Shown here piece by piece: positions 17,481-25,509 of a stretch of 64,000 nucleotides of DNA. Location of the stretch: positions 124,001 to 188,000 of the forward strand of contig NZ_BMOV01000003.1 of NCBI RefSeq assembly GCF_014647255.1. Reading direction: 5' to 3'. A model generated the notes under the pieces. The model was not told where the DNA came from. It was given only the letters and a program-made list of their open reading frames with translations, and searched no databases. Origin of the DNA: Iodidimonas muriae (GTDB lineage Bacteria; Pseudomonadota; Alphaproteobacteria; Sphingomonadales; Rhodothalassiaceae). How positions within the stretch are numbered: position 1 is the first letter of the stretch; the number at the start of each line of letters is the position of its first letter. The translations under genes and the position numbers were made by a program.

Positions 17481-18134
17481 AACCTTCTGAGCGGCACTGC
17501 TTTGCCGCCCTAAACGCAGCAGCTCGGGGATCATCCCCGGGCTTGCCATAAGACCGCGCAGAACCGGCCAGACACGGACACTGCCATCGGGCCTCATTCC
17601 CAACAGGGCCGCTTGCGGAATTTCCTGATCGGCAGGATCGGCAATCACCCGCAAGGCAAGGAACGGCACCCCCGCCGCATTGGCCGCCTTGGCCACGCCG
17701 AAACTTTCCATATCCACGCCCACGGCCCGGCTTTCCCGGAACAATGCCCGCTTTGCCCCCTGGCTGGCAGCAGGCACCACCGCTTCCACAAGATCCCCAG
17801 CAACCGGGTTCAATCCCTCTTGTTCCAAAGTCGCCATGATCTGACGATGATGGTCAAGGGACACCGGCAAGATGCGGTTTTCGGCACTCCGCACAGCGGT
17901 GGCGACAATCACCTGACCGCTGCGTAAAGCCGGATCAAGCCCGCCAGCCAATCCCATGGACAACACCATATCCACGCCCTCGTCCAAAAGGGCATTGGCC
18001 GCATCACGGGCCCGGGAACGCCCGGGACCACTCGCCTTGATCCGGACGCGGTCAAGGCAGCCAGCAGCACGCGCCATCCCTGTCAGCACCTGCGCTTCAA
18101 ACACAAGGCCGGTTACAATGCCAAGTCTGGTCAT
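17430..18134 (-). CDS. hpnG: hopanoid-associated nucleosidase/phosphorylase HpnG
   Basis: PNP/MTAN-fold enzyme that removes adenine from adenosylhopane, the step after HpnH. About 234 residues, with LGIVTGLVFEAQVLTGMA at the N-terminus, VLSMGLAGGLDPALRSGQVIVA near 65-86 and the nucleoside-site pattern RAVGVDMESFGVAKAANAAGVPFLALRVIADPAD (near 141-174), split here between the MES motif and the catalytic Asp region. An in-frame TTG at 18155 has a better ribosome site (GGAGG, six bases away) and may be the real start. It is downstream of rsmE and gshA on the minus strand and converges on, and overlaps, hpnH by 51 bp. Confidence 0.88.
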   Translation of the reverse strand: MTRLGIVTGLVFEAQVLTGMARAAGCLDRVRIKASGPGRSRARDAANALLDEGVDMVLSMGLAGGLDPALRSGQVIVATAVRSAENRILPVSLDHHRQIMATLEQEGLNPVAGDLVEAVVPAASQGAKRALFRESRAVGVDMESFGVAKAANAAGVPFLALRVIADPADQEIPQAALLGMRPDGSVRVWPVLRGLMASPGMIPELLRLGRQSSAAQKVLGRLGQSVFTGFGLRG

Positions 18135-18181
18135 GATTTTACTCGTTACACCCAATATCGCCCTCCAAAAGGAGCGCGCCG

Positions 18182-19537
18182 TTAGTACAGATAATCCTCG
18201 AACGCCCGACTTGCATCGCCGTGCCAGCGCCCCTCATAGGCGGCCAGCATCTCATCGGCAAGGGTGCGATTGTCCTCAACGATCTGTCGCAAGGTGCACA
18301 AGAAATGCGCTTCCGTTTCATCGGCATCATTGCGCCGGTTGCGGGCATCCAGCCCCTGTGCGGCAATGTCGAGCACATCACGGGCCAGATCGCGCAAGCT
18401 GCGATTCCCCGGCACCGGTGTCGCCAAGCCCCATTTGGGCGCATTATCGCGCAATTGGCGCATCTCATCGAAGGTCCAGTCTTTCACCAGATCCCACGCC
18501 GCTGCTTGCGCTGTGCCATCATAAAGCAAACCGGCCCACAAGGCAGGCAAGGCACAAAGCCGCGCCCAAGGCCCGCCATCGGCCCCGCGCATTTCCAAAA
18601 AGGTTTTCAAGCGCACTTCTGGAAATACTGTGGTCAGATGGTCTTCCCAATCTTTCATGCAGGGCAGCAAGCCTTCATGACCGGGCAGTTTTCCGGCCAT
18701 GAAATCGCGGAACGACAAACCCGACACATCATGCATCACCCCATCGCGTTCGATGAAATACATGGGCACATCAAGGGCATAATCCACATAGCGTTCGAAC
18801 CCGAAGCCCTCTTCAAACACGAAAGGCAACATGCCCGTGCGGTCGGGATCGGTATCGGTCCATATTTGCGACCGAAAAGACAAAAACCCGCTGGGCTTGC
18901 CTTCCACAAAGGGGGAATTGGCGAACAGGGCCGTTGCCAAAGGCTGCAAAGCCAAACCGATGCGGAATTTTTGCACCATATCGGCTTCCGACCCGAAATC
19001 CAGATTCACCTGAACGGTGCAGGTACGCAGCATCATATCAAGGCCCATCGAGCCTTTTTTGGGCATATAGGCGCGCATGATATCGTAACGCGCTTTTGGC
19101 ATGATGGGTATGTCATCGCGCTTGGCTGTGGGATGAAAGCCCATCCCTAAAAAGCCGATCCCCATCTCGTCACCAATGGCCTTCACCTGCGTAAGATGGC
19201 TGTTCACCTCCCGGCAGGTTTGATGAAGCGTTTCCAAAGGTGCGCCCGATAGCTCGAACTGACCGCCCGGCTCCAAGGTGATGGATGCCCCATCCTGCGC
19301 CAAAGCAATCAGGTTCTTGCCTTCATATTTCGGCGCCCAGCCAAAGTGCTGCAAACGCTCCAGAATAGCCCCGATCCCCCGCTCACCTTCATAGGGAATG
19401 GGGGCGTGGCTCTTGCGATCGAACACGAATTTTTCATGTTCGGACCCAATCCGCCAGCGCTCTTTTGGCTTTATTCCCCGTTCCAATGAAGTGACGAGGT
19501 CGGCCCTGCCAAGGGGCATGTGCGCATTATCGGCCAT
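18182..19537 (-). CDS. gshA: glutamate-cysteine ligase, plant/alphaproteobacterial type
   Basis: ATP-dependent ligation of glutamate and cysteine, the first step of glutathione synthesis. About 451 residues, with [22 protein letters not shown] near 34-55, [28 protein letters not shown] near 85-112, [24 protein letters not shown] near 143-166 and [20 protein letters not shown] near 335-354. These are hallmarks of the class shared by plants and alphaproteobacteria, unlike the E. coli enzyme. Two in-frame ATGs (19555 and 19537) are possible; the second is closer to the family start. It lies between rsmE and hpnG on the minus strand, probably in one transcript. Confidence 0.93.
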   Translation of the reverse strand: MADNAHMPLGRADLVTSLERGIKPKERWRIGSEHEKFVFDRKSHAPIPYEGERGIGAILERLQHFGWAPKYEGKNLIALAQDGASITLEPGGQFELSGAPLETLHQTCREVNSHLTQVKAIGDEMGIGFLGMGFHPTAKRDDIPIMPKARYDIMRAYMPKKGSMGLDMMLRTCTVQVNLDFGSEADMVQKFRIGLALQPLATALFANSPFVEGKPSGFLSFRSQIWTDTDPDRTGMLPFVFEEGFGFERYVDYALDVPMYFIERDGVMHDVSGLSFRDFMAGKLPGHEGLLPCMKDWEDHLTTVFPEVRLKTFLEMRGADGGPWARLCALPALWAGLLYDGTAQAAAWDLVKDWTFDEMRQLRDNAPKWGLATPVPGNRSLRDLARDVLDIAAQGLDARNRRNDADETEAHFLCTLRQIVEDNRTLADEMLAAYEGRWHGDASRAFEDYLY

Positions 19538-19592
19538 AAAGCCTAAGCTCCGCATAGAGTGATCGACGCATCGAATTAGGCGCTGCGATCAG

Positions 19593-20369
19593 CTATTGCA
19601 AGTCTGTCCGCACCAATTCATAGGCAGACGCAATCAGGGACAATGCGCTGATAGCCGCCGTTTCCGCTCGTAAAATCCGCGCTCCCAAACTGACGGAACA
19701 GGTTGCCCGGTGGGCGCAAATGGCCTCGCGCTCGGCAACAGTAAAGCCCCCTTCCGGGCCGATCAACAACCCGCAAGAGCCTAAACCATCACCGGATTGT
19801 GAAGATCTGAACCATAGCACGGACAACAAAAGCGGGGCAGTTCGCGCTTCATCACAAAAATATAGCGGCCTGTCATCTGGCCATGCTTTCAAAGCCGCGT
19901 CCAAACCCGTTGGGGGGTCGATCACCGGCGTACTCAAGCGCTCGCATTGCTCCGCCGCCTCTGCCGTGATGGACAAAAAGCGCTCCATTTTCACCCGCTC
20001 CGTATTGGTGCGTCCGGTGATCACCGGCATGAGTCGCGCCACCCCGAGTTCGGTGGCTTTTTCGACAATCAGGTCTGTTTTGGTGCGCTTTACCGGCGCG
20101 AAAAGCAGTGTCAGCCCCGGCAATGCCGGATCAAGGGATTGCGGCCGCGTTTGCCCTTCAACCATCAACTGTGCGGATTTGCGGTCGGCTTTGACAAGCC
20201 GCGCCAGCCATTCCCCGTCACGGCCATTGAACAGCAAAACAGTTGCCCCCACGGCCAGCCGCATCACAGACACCAGATAATGCGCCTGCTCCCGCCCCAA
20301 AATTATGGTGCGTTGGGTCAAAAGGTCGTCCGCGACATATAGTCGGATATGCGATGCTTTTTTGCTCAT
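19593..20369 (-). CDS. rsmE: 16S rRNA m3U1498 methyltransferase
   Basis: SPOUT-fold enzyme that methylates N3 of U1498 of 16S rRNA. About 258 residues: HIRLYVADDL at the N-terminus (PUA-like domain), HYLVSVMRLAVGATVLLFNGRDGEW near 33-57, the SAM-site pattern KRTKTDLIVEKATELGV near 94-110 with PVITGRTNTERVKMERF, GLLIGPEGGFTVAERE near 207-222 and VSLGARILRAETAAISALSL near 231-250. The frame could start at a TTG at 20390, but the ATG at 20369 matches family N-termini. It is the first gene of a likely rsmE-gshA-hpnG transcript. Confidence 0.94.
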   Translation of the reverse strand: MSKKASHIRLYVADDLLTQRTIILGREQAHYLVSVMRLAVGATVLLFNGRDGEWLARLVKADRKSAQLMVEGQTRPQSLDPALPGLTLLFAPVKRTKTDLIVEKATELGVARLMPVITGRTNTERVKMERFLSITAEAAEQCERLSTPVIDPPTGLDAALKAWPDDRPLYFCDEARTAPLLLSVLWFRSSQSGDGLGSCGLLIGPEGGFTVAEREAICAHRATCSVSLGARILRAETAAISALSLIASAYELVRTDLQ

Positions 20370-20476
20370 CAAGGATGCCTGCCGTTTCAAATGCGCGGCG
20401 TCAAGCCCGTGGGTTCTGTACTTCGCCCACAGGCGCGGTTAGCATCCTTTCTGAAGTATAAAGAAAGGGGCACACA

Positions 20477-21757
20477 ATGCGCATGCTGATCCTTGTTTTC
20501 GGGCTTTTCCTGATGGCTTCAAGCGCCAAGGCCCACACCATCATCCACGCTGGAACCGTGATTACCGATCCACGGGAAACGCCATTACAGGAACAATCGA
20601 TCATCATTGCCGATGGCAAGATCGAACGGATCGAAGCGGGCTATCTCAAAGGCGACCCCGCCCATGACACGGTGATCGACCTTAGATCCGCCACGGTGCT
20701 GCCCGGCCTGATTGACATGCACACCCATATCCTGTTCGAGTTGAGCCCCACTTCCGCCCTTCAACGCCTGAAGATGAGCGCCACCGATGCCGCCATGCAA
20801 GGCGCCCTCTACGCAAAGCGCACATTGGAGGCGGGCTTTACCACCGTCCGCGATCTGGGTGATGAGCCAGAGGCCATTTACGGCCTGCGCGATGCCATCC
20901 ACAAAGGCTATGTGGCCGGTCCGCGCATCATTGCGGCGGGCAACAGCATATCCGGCACCGGCGGCCATGCGGATGTGGATGGCTATAATGCCGAAATCGT
21001 CCATATGCTTACCCCCGACACCATTTGCGATGGCCCCTATGATTGCCGCAGGGCCGTGCGCGAAACGGTGAAATACGGAGCGGATGTGATCAAGATCACC
21101 TCCACCGGCGGCGTGCTTTCCGATTCCGCCACCGGCCTGATGCAGCAGATGAAAGACGACGAAATCGCCGAGATCATCTCCACCGCCCATTCACTGGGCC
21201 GCAAAGTGGCCGCCCATGCCCATGGGGCCGATGGCATCAATGCCGCCTTGGAGGCCGGTATCGATTCCATCGAACATGGCTCCATGCTGGATGAACGCTC
21301 CATCACCCTGTTCAAGGAAAGCGAGGCCTATCTGGTGCCCACCTTGCTGGCAGGGAAAACCGTGGTGGATAAAATCCGCGAACAGAATTTTCTCCCCCCC
21401 GCCATCCGCGAAAAGGCATTGGGCCTGCCGCCCATTGTGATGGAAAATGTCGGGAAAGCCTATAAAGGCGGTGTGAAAATCGCTTTCGGTACCGATAGCG
21501 GCGTGTCGACCCATGGCACCAATGCGCAGGAATTCCTGTTGATGCGCGATCTGGGCATGAGCAACAGCGAAATGATCGCAGCCGCCACGGTGAATGCCGC
21601 CGATCTTCTGGGGATGAGCGATCGTCTGGGAACGCTGGCACCGGGCAAAGCCGCCGATATCATTGCCGTATCCACCAACCCTTTGGAAAATATCGAAGCC
21701 CTGTTGGATGTGGGCTTTGTGATGGGCGCAGGACGGGTGGCGAAAAACACCTTCTGA
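20477..21757 (+). CDS. exported metal-dependent amidohydrolase (imidazolonepropionase/prolidase-like)
   Basis: Amidohydrolase-superfamily enzyme of 426 residues with a clear signal peptide (MRMLILVFGLFLMASSAKA), so probably periplasmic. The TIM-barrel metal ligands are visible: DMHTHILFE near residue 78 (HxH), the likely bridging Lys in GADVIKITSTGG near 200, HAHGADG near 244, IEHGSML near 266 and the catalytic Asp in AFGTDSGVSTHG near 337. This pattern is typical of periplasmic Xaa-Pro or Xaa-Arg dipeptidase-like members annotated only as amidohydrolase. No neighbour points to a substrate. A usable ribosome site (AAAGGGG) lies before the ATG. Confidence 0.88.
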   Translation: MRMLILVFGLFLMASSAKAHTIIHAGTVITDPRETPLQEQSIIIADGKIERIEAGYLKGDPAHDTVIDLRSATVLPGLIDMHTHILFELSPTSALQRLKMSATDAAMQGALYAKRTLEAGFTTVRDLGDEPEAIYGLRDAIHKGYVAGPRIIAAGNSISGTGGHADVDGYNAEIVHMLTPDTICDGPYDCRRAVRETVKYGADVIKITSTGGVLSDSATGLMQQMKDDEIAEIISTAHSLGRKVAAHAHGADGINAALEAGIDSIEHGSMLDERSITLFKESEAYLVPTLLAGKTVVDKIREQNFLPPAIREKALGLPPIVMENVGKAYKGGVKIAFGTDSGVSTHGTNAQEFLLMRDLGMSNSEMIAAATVNAADLLGMSDRLGTLAPGKAADIIAVSTNPLENIEALLDVGFVMGAGRVAKNTF

Positions 21758-21805
21758 TCCTGACCCATAATATATTGCGTGCGTCCTCTAACAGAAAGCC
21801 TTGCC

Positions 21806-22678
21806 ATGCCCGGCTCATCGCGTCTTCGTCGTTCCGTTCTCTATATGCCCGGTGCCAACAGCCGGGCGTTGGAAAAGGCCCGCACCCTGCCCTGCGACGG
21901 GGTCATCCTCGATCTTGAGGATGCGGTGGCTCCCGATGCCAAGGCCAAGGCTCGCCAGCAAATTGCCGAGGCATTGACCGCAGGCGGCTATGGAACACGG
22001 GAAGTGATCGTGCGCATCAACAGCCTTGATGGCCCATGGGGGCGCGAGGATCTGGCCGCCTTTGCATCGTGCCGTCCCGATGCGATCTTGTTGCCAAAGG
22101 TGGAAAGCCCGCAGCAGCTTTGTGATCTCGATGAGGCCATGAAAAAGTTGGGCTATGATCCGGAGACGGCCATCTGGGCGATGATGGAAACCCCGCGTGG
22201 CATCTTGGCGGCGGATAAAATCGCGGCAGGAACGGATCGTTTGGCGTGCTTTGTGATGGGCACAAATGATCTGGCGAAAGACTTGCACCTTACCCCCACC
22301 CCTGCCCGCGAAGGCTTTGCCACCAGTTTCGGTCTGGCCTTGCTGGCGGCCCGCGCCTTTGGGCTGGCTATTCTGGATGGGGTTTACGGCGATTTGCAGA
22401 ATACAGAGGGTTTTGAACAGGAATGTCGCCAAGGTGTCATGCTGGGATTTGATGGCAAAACGCTGGTGCATCCCAAACAGATCGGCCCGGCCAATGATCT
22501 GTTCCGCCCCTCGGCAGACGCCATCGCCCACGCCACACGCATGGTGACCGCATGGAAAGACGCCGAAGCGCAAGGCAAAGGGGTGGCAACGCTGGACGGC
22601 AAAATGATCGAACATCTGCATATTCAGGACGCCCAACGCCTGCTCGCCCTCGACCACGCCATCAAGGAGCGGGGATAG
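21806..22678 (+). CDS. CitE-like CoA ester lyase (HpcH/HpaI family)
   Basis: A 290-residue TIM-barrel lyase of the citrate lyase beta/malyl-CoA lyase group. RRSVLYMPGANSRALEKA near residue 8, CDGVILDLEDAVAPDAK near 30-46 with the metal-site Glu/Asp, VIVRINSLDGPWGREDL near 70, AMMETPRGIL near 125 and GFDGKTLVHPKQI near 215 are family hallmarks. Stand-alone CitE-like proteins act on malyl-, methylmalyl- or citramalyl-CoA; which one cannot be told here. The start is placed at the ATG at 21806 (AGAAAG upstream) rather than the GTG at 21779. Its last 39 bases recur 1,962 bp downstream, flanking an AT-rich cassette. Confidence 0.88.
   Translation: MPGSSRLRRSVLYMPGANSRALEKARTLPCDGVILDLEDAVAPDAKAKARQQIAEALTAGGYGTREVIVRINSLDGPWGREDLAAFASCRPDAILLPKVESPQQLCDLDEAMKKLGYDPETAIWAMMETPRGILAADKIAAGTDRLACFVMGTNDLAKDLHLTPTPAREGFATSFGLALLAARAFGLAILDGVYGDLQNTEGFEQECRQGVMLGFDGKTLVHPKQIGPANDLFRPSADAIAHATRMVTAWKDAEAQGKGVATLDGKMIEHLHIQDAQRLLALDHAIKERG
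22640..22678 (+). repeat. direct repeat, left copy (3' end of the CitE-like gene; candidate attL)
   Basis: The final 39 bases of the CitE-like gene, including its TAG stop. They match 24602-24640 at 35 of 39 positions, with 22 identical bases in a row (22643-22664). The two copies bracket the AT-rich cassette, as left and right attachment sites do when an element enters the 3' end of a gene and restores the reading frame. Confidence 0.8.
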
Positions 22679-22891
22679 CCCTTACCGAATGTCTTTCCTC
22701 GTCTTTTCTCAACACGACACTCGTTTCAAAGTGAAATCTATTGGCAATAACCGAATTTTTCGTTTCTAATTTCACACCAATTTAACAAATTATTATTATC
22801 TTATATATCGTAGGCTGATTGCTTGCGCTCATTTATCGCTCAGTGCTATATATAAATATAACGACGCACATTTAGAATTTCGGGACAGGTC
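22679..22891 (+). promoter_or_regulatory. AT-rich leader and candidate promoter of the M78-cyclase cassette
   Basis: 213 bp between the left repeat and the M78 peptidase gene, with a sharp drop in GC from 22720 on. A possible promoter is TTGCGC at 22823-22828 and TATATA at 22847-22852 with an 18-base spacer; the flanking run TATATATAAATATA offers other -10 choices. This is visual only. Confidence 0.35.
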
Positions 22892-23437
22892 ATGGGCACA
22901 CCATACAAATCGCCGTTAGGAATTAACGCGTCAAAAACGGACATTGAATCTTTTGCAGAAGATGTTGCGCAAAAAGCTGGCTTCAATCCCGGGGATAGCA
23001 TCGAGAAACTCGTGGAGCGCTCTGGCGGGAAGCTAGAAGTGGGTTCTAGCGGATCTGGCGATGATGAAAGTGGATCAATTGTCGCCCGTGCGATGAATGA
23101 CTACACCATTTATCTTTCGCGACACACGTCCTTGGCACGCGACCGCTTTACAATTGCTCATGAATTAGGCCATCTTTTACTGCATTTTAGAAAAATCCAG
23201 GAGGAAAACCCTGGCGCTGTGATGAGGGCAACCCGTTGGGTTGACGAAAACGACGAACAACAAAAAAGAGCAGAGTGGGAAGCAAATTGGTTTGCCGCGG
23301 CCTTTTTAATGCCTGCTGAAAAATTCACGGATTTTTTCAACGAAAACGATAAGAATCTAGACGCCACTGCTAATCATTTCAGGGTAAGCGTCGCTGCTGC
23401 TGAAATCAGATCTAAATCGCTTGGACTTTCTACTTAA
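22892..23437 (+). CDS. M78 (ImmA/IrrE-like) zinc metallopeptidase without HTH domain
   Basis: A 181-residue protein with the gluzincin motif FTIAHELGHLLLH (His90, Glu91, His94) and the M78 second element EWEANWFAAAFLMP near 128-141, which supplies the third zinc ligand. ImmA cleaves a phage repressor and IrrE/DdrO systems use the same fold to cut a regulator. Here there is no N-terminal helix-turn-helix and no XRE repressor gene nearby, so its target is unknown. It is the first gene of an AT-rich two-gene cassette; the cyclase-like gene starts 12 bp after its stop, so they are almost certainly co-expressed. Base composition differs clearly from the chromosome, indicating transfer. Confidence 0.88.
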   Translation: MGTPYKSPLGINASKTDIESFAEDVAQKAGFNPGDSIEKLVERSGGKLEVGSSGSGDDESGSIVARAMNDYTIYLSRHTSLARDRFTIAHELGHLLLHFRKIQEENPGAVMRATRWVDENDEQQKRAEWEANWFAAAFLMPAEKFTDFFNENDKNLDATANHFRVSVAAAEIRSKSLGLST

Positions 23438-23449
23438 GAAAATTTAAAT

Positions 23450-24532
23450 ATGCAGGAAAACCTTACCAAGCCCGATTATCGGGTTAGGCTGTTTTTGTCA
23501 GTAGACCTTACCGGATCGACACAGTTTAAATCGCAAGAAGGAAAGACCAACTTTGATTGGCTTAAAATCTTTCAAAGATTTTATGGAGAATTTCCTTGTG
23601 AGTTTGCAAAAAACTACTCGAAAATCTGTGAAGATATAACGGAAATTTGTGATCTCGAACGCAAATCTGCACCAAAAGTGTGGAAGACCATTGGTGATGA
23701 GATTCTATTTGTAAATCGCATAAACAGCATCACCCATTTAGGTGCGTGCATCACAGCATTTTCAAAAACACTTATAGATTTTGGCACTGAAATTAATAGC
23801 GCCCATTCATTAAACACAAAAGGGAATGGTTGGATTGCCGCTTTTCCCCACCCAAATTGTAGCATCAAGCTTTCACGAGATAATCTTGAAGATCCGTTAA
23901 GTGGAAAAAACGACATACTGACCGAAGAATTTGAAAAACAAGTAGATGAAAATCCACATGAATTTGATTTTCTTGGAAAGGGAATTGATGGTGGTTTTCG
24001 AATCTCACGAAACGCGACCATAGATACATTCACCATCTCACCAGCATTGGCACTGCTTCTTTGTCAAGCAAAACGAAACAAAGATACAACTAAATTTAAC
24101 TGTGATCTTTATTTCCATGAAATGCAGCAACTAAAGGGCGTGGTAAATAACAATCCATATCCAATCATCTCAATTGATACAAACAGAGACAATCGCAAAA
24201 AAGAAATAAATGAATTACAGTCTAATCTTTTGGGATCGCCAAAAAATACAGATAATGATAGATTACAAAAATACTTAGAAAAATATATTGATTATCATGG
24301 AATAGAAAAACCACAATTAAGACTATTTTCCAGTAAATCTAAAATTTCCTACCCAGAACATTATCATAATTATATAGAAAAATGGGAATTAGAAAAAGAA
24401 AAAATACAAAAAGCAGAAAAAAATGAAGAAGAATCTATCGGAATAGATATGTCTGAGTCAAACACTAAAGTTATGACAAAGGAACTGATACAGATACTAC
24501 TAGAAAGCTTTAAAATAGACAGAAAAGATTGA
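23450..24532 (+). CDS. divergent class III nucleotidyl cyclase-like protein
   Basis: 360 residues, soluble, with no membrane segment. The first ~210 residues show a class III cyclase layout. RLFLSVDLTGSTQF carries the first metal Asp (D19); VWKTIGDEILF carries a purine-selecting-type Lys (K79) and the second metal Asp (D83); FDFLGKGIDGGFRISRNAT carries D173, D180 and R184. The spacing D-x6-D-x3-R equals the Asp1018/Asn1025/Arg1029 spacing of mammalian adenylyl cyclase, but the transition-state Asn is Asp here. TISPALALLL and LKGVVNNNPYPIISI complete the domain. The last ~140 residues are charged, Lys/Glu-rich and unrecognised. One 60-base line (24241-24300) has only 11 G/C. The product nucleotide is unknown; the pairing with a protease suggests a signalling or defence module. 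Confidence 0.7.
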   Translation: MQENLTKPDYRVRLFLSVDLTGSTQFKSQEGKTNFDWLKIFQRFYGEFPCEFAKNYSKICEDITEICDLERKSAPKVWKTIGDEILFVNRINSITHLGACITAFSKTLIDFGTEINSAHSLNTKGNGWIAAFPHPNCSIKLSRDNLEDPLSGKNDILTEEFEKQVDENPHEFDFLGKGIDGGFRISRNATIDTFTISPALALLLCQAKRNKDTTKFNCDLYFHEMQQLKGVVNNNPYPIISIDTNRDNRKKEINELQSNLLGSPKNTDNDRLQKYLEKYIDYHGIEKPQLRLFSSKSKISYPEHYHNYIEKWELEKEKIQKAEKNEEESIGIDMSESNTKVMTKELIQILLESFKIDRKD

Positions 24533-24601
24533 AATTAATTGCTAGCTGATACCAGCAGGGCGCGCATGTTGCCTTGACCATTTATTTTTCCAAACATGTG
24601 C

Positions 24602-24640
24602 CTACTCGCCCTCGACCACGCCATCAGGGAGCGGGGGTAA
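24602..24640 (+). repeat. direct repeat, right copy (candidate attR)
   Basis: Second copy of the end of the CitE-like gene, 35 of 39 identical to 22640-22678, again ending in an in-frame stop (TAA rather than TAG). It is not part of a gene here. The chromosome's GC-rich composition resumes at this point. It may be the original gene end displaced by the cassette. Confidence 0.8.
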
Positions 24641-24665
24641 AGAAACGATCCAGTCCCCATTCTTT

Positions 24666-24780
24666 CGTCACCCCCGGACGTGATCCAGGGGTCAAGTGCG
24701 GCGGGGCCGGGGTGCTCCATCAACAAAGAACTAAATTCCCGGGTCAAGCCCGGGAATGACGACCAAAATCGGGAATGACG
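24666..24780. repeat. REP-like palindromic intergenic repeat
   Basis: Composite palindromic element between the cassette and the sdh operon. A perfect 9-bp inverted repeat, ATTCCCGGG-TCAAG-CCCGGGAAT, lies at 24735-24757, and CGGGAATGACG occurs twice (24751-24761, 24770-24780). The left end CGTCACCCCCGG (24666-24677) is roughly complementary to the right end. CGTCATTCCCGGGCTTGACCCGGG-type repeats are common between genes in alphaproteobacteria. Confidence 0.6.
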
Positions 24781-25099
24781 TTAGAAGGGCTGGTCTTGCA
24801 ACAAAAGGGCGTGGCGTTGCAACACAGACTGGATTTGGGGGGAAAGTTCGGGCATGGCGATGCGGTATTATCCCCTCCCATTTTGGGCAAGATTGCCCTG
24901 CTCACGCAATCGCGCCTTGCGCCATCGCCCTCTGGCCGCTACACCAAAGTGCAACCGTTTTTAATGTGCCCCTCAAGGCCTTTATCTTCATCCATGAAAC
25001 CTTTAGCCTTTCTGGCTATGGTTTCGTTTCTTATCGTTGCCGCGTAAGGCTTTCGCCCAAGAATACGCGCAGGAACATATGCGTTCAGGGAGCTTGCTG
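24781..25099 (+). promoter_or_regulatory. sdh operon upstream region with two TTGCAACA repeats
   Basis: About 320 bp before sdhC with no supported gene. TTGCAACA occurs at 24796-24803 and 24817-24824, 21 bp apart (two helical turns), which could be a paired regulator site. I see no convincing promoter boxes or riboswitch. Confidence 0.3.
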
Positions 25100-25495
25100 A
25101 TGGCCAGCACACATCGTCCTTTATCTCCGCATCTGCAAATCTGGCGGTGGGGCCTGCATATGGGCCTTTCCATTTCCCACCGTGTAACCGGATCGGGCAA
25201 TGCCGTTGGTGCCCTTATCCTTGTCTGGGGATTTTGCGCCCTTGCCACCGGGCCGGAAGCCTTTGCCTTCTTCATGGATGTGATGACCAGCCTTTTGGGC
25301 CGCATCGTTTTGTTCGGCGTTACCTTATCGGTGATGCTGCATTTGTGCACCGGCGTTCGCCATCTGATTATGGATAGCGGGCGCGGGCTGGACATTGAAA
25401 CCAACCGCAAGCTTGGCTATGCGGCCATAATTGTCGCGATTGTGCTCACGCTGGGCCTGTGGGGTGGTACCTACTGGTTCGCTGGCGCATTGTAA
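25100..25495 (+). CDS. sdhC: succinate dehydrogenase cytochrome b556 subunit
   Basis: Membrane anchor of respiratory complex II, 131 residues. RPLSPHLQIWRWGLHMGLSI with SHRVTGSGNA near the N-terminus carries the Ser/Arg residues of the quinone pocket, and HLCTGVRHLIMD near 84-95 supplies the heme b His. Three membrane helices are visible. The ATG at 25100 follows AGGGAG at a good distance; upstream in-frame ATGs would add an unconserved tail. First gene of sdhC-sdhD-sdhA-sdhB. Confidence 0.93.
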   Translation: MASTHRPLSPHLQIWRWGLHMGLSISHRVTGSGNAVGALILVWGFCALATGPEAFAFFMDVMTSLLGRIVLFGVTLSVMLHLCTGVRHLIMDSGRGLDIETNRKLGYAAIIVAIVLTLGLWGGTYWFAGAL

Positions 25496-25509
25496 GAGGG
25501 AGGCAGATC

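Noticed and set aside
22640-22678. tRNA or tmRNA attachment site
   Set aside because: The repeated 39-mer is the coding end of the CitE-like gene; no cloverleaf or TpsiC-like arm can be drawn on it.
22679-24601. Integrase, transposase or terminal inverted repeats in the AT-rich cassette
   Set aside because: Both genes have other identities and no further ORF of useful size exists inside. I saw no inverted repeats at the cassette ends, only the direct repeats.
24533-25099. Short ORFs after the cyclase gene (for example 24574-24759 and 24775-25047)
   Set aside because: They run through the repeat copy and the palindromic element, have no ribosome site and resemble no family. They are by-products of GC-rich repeats.
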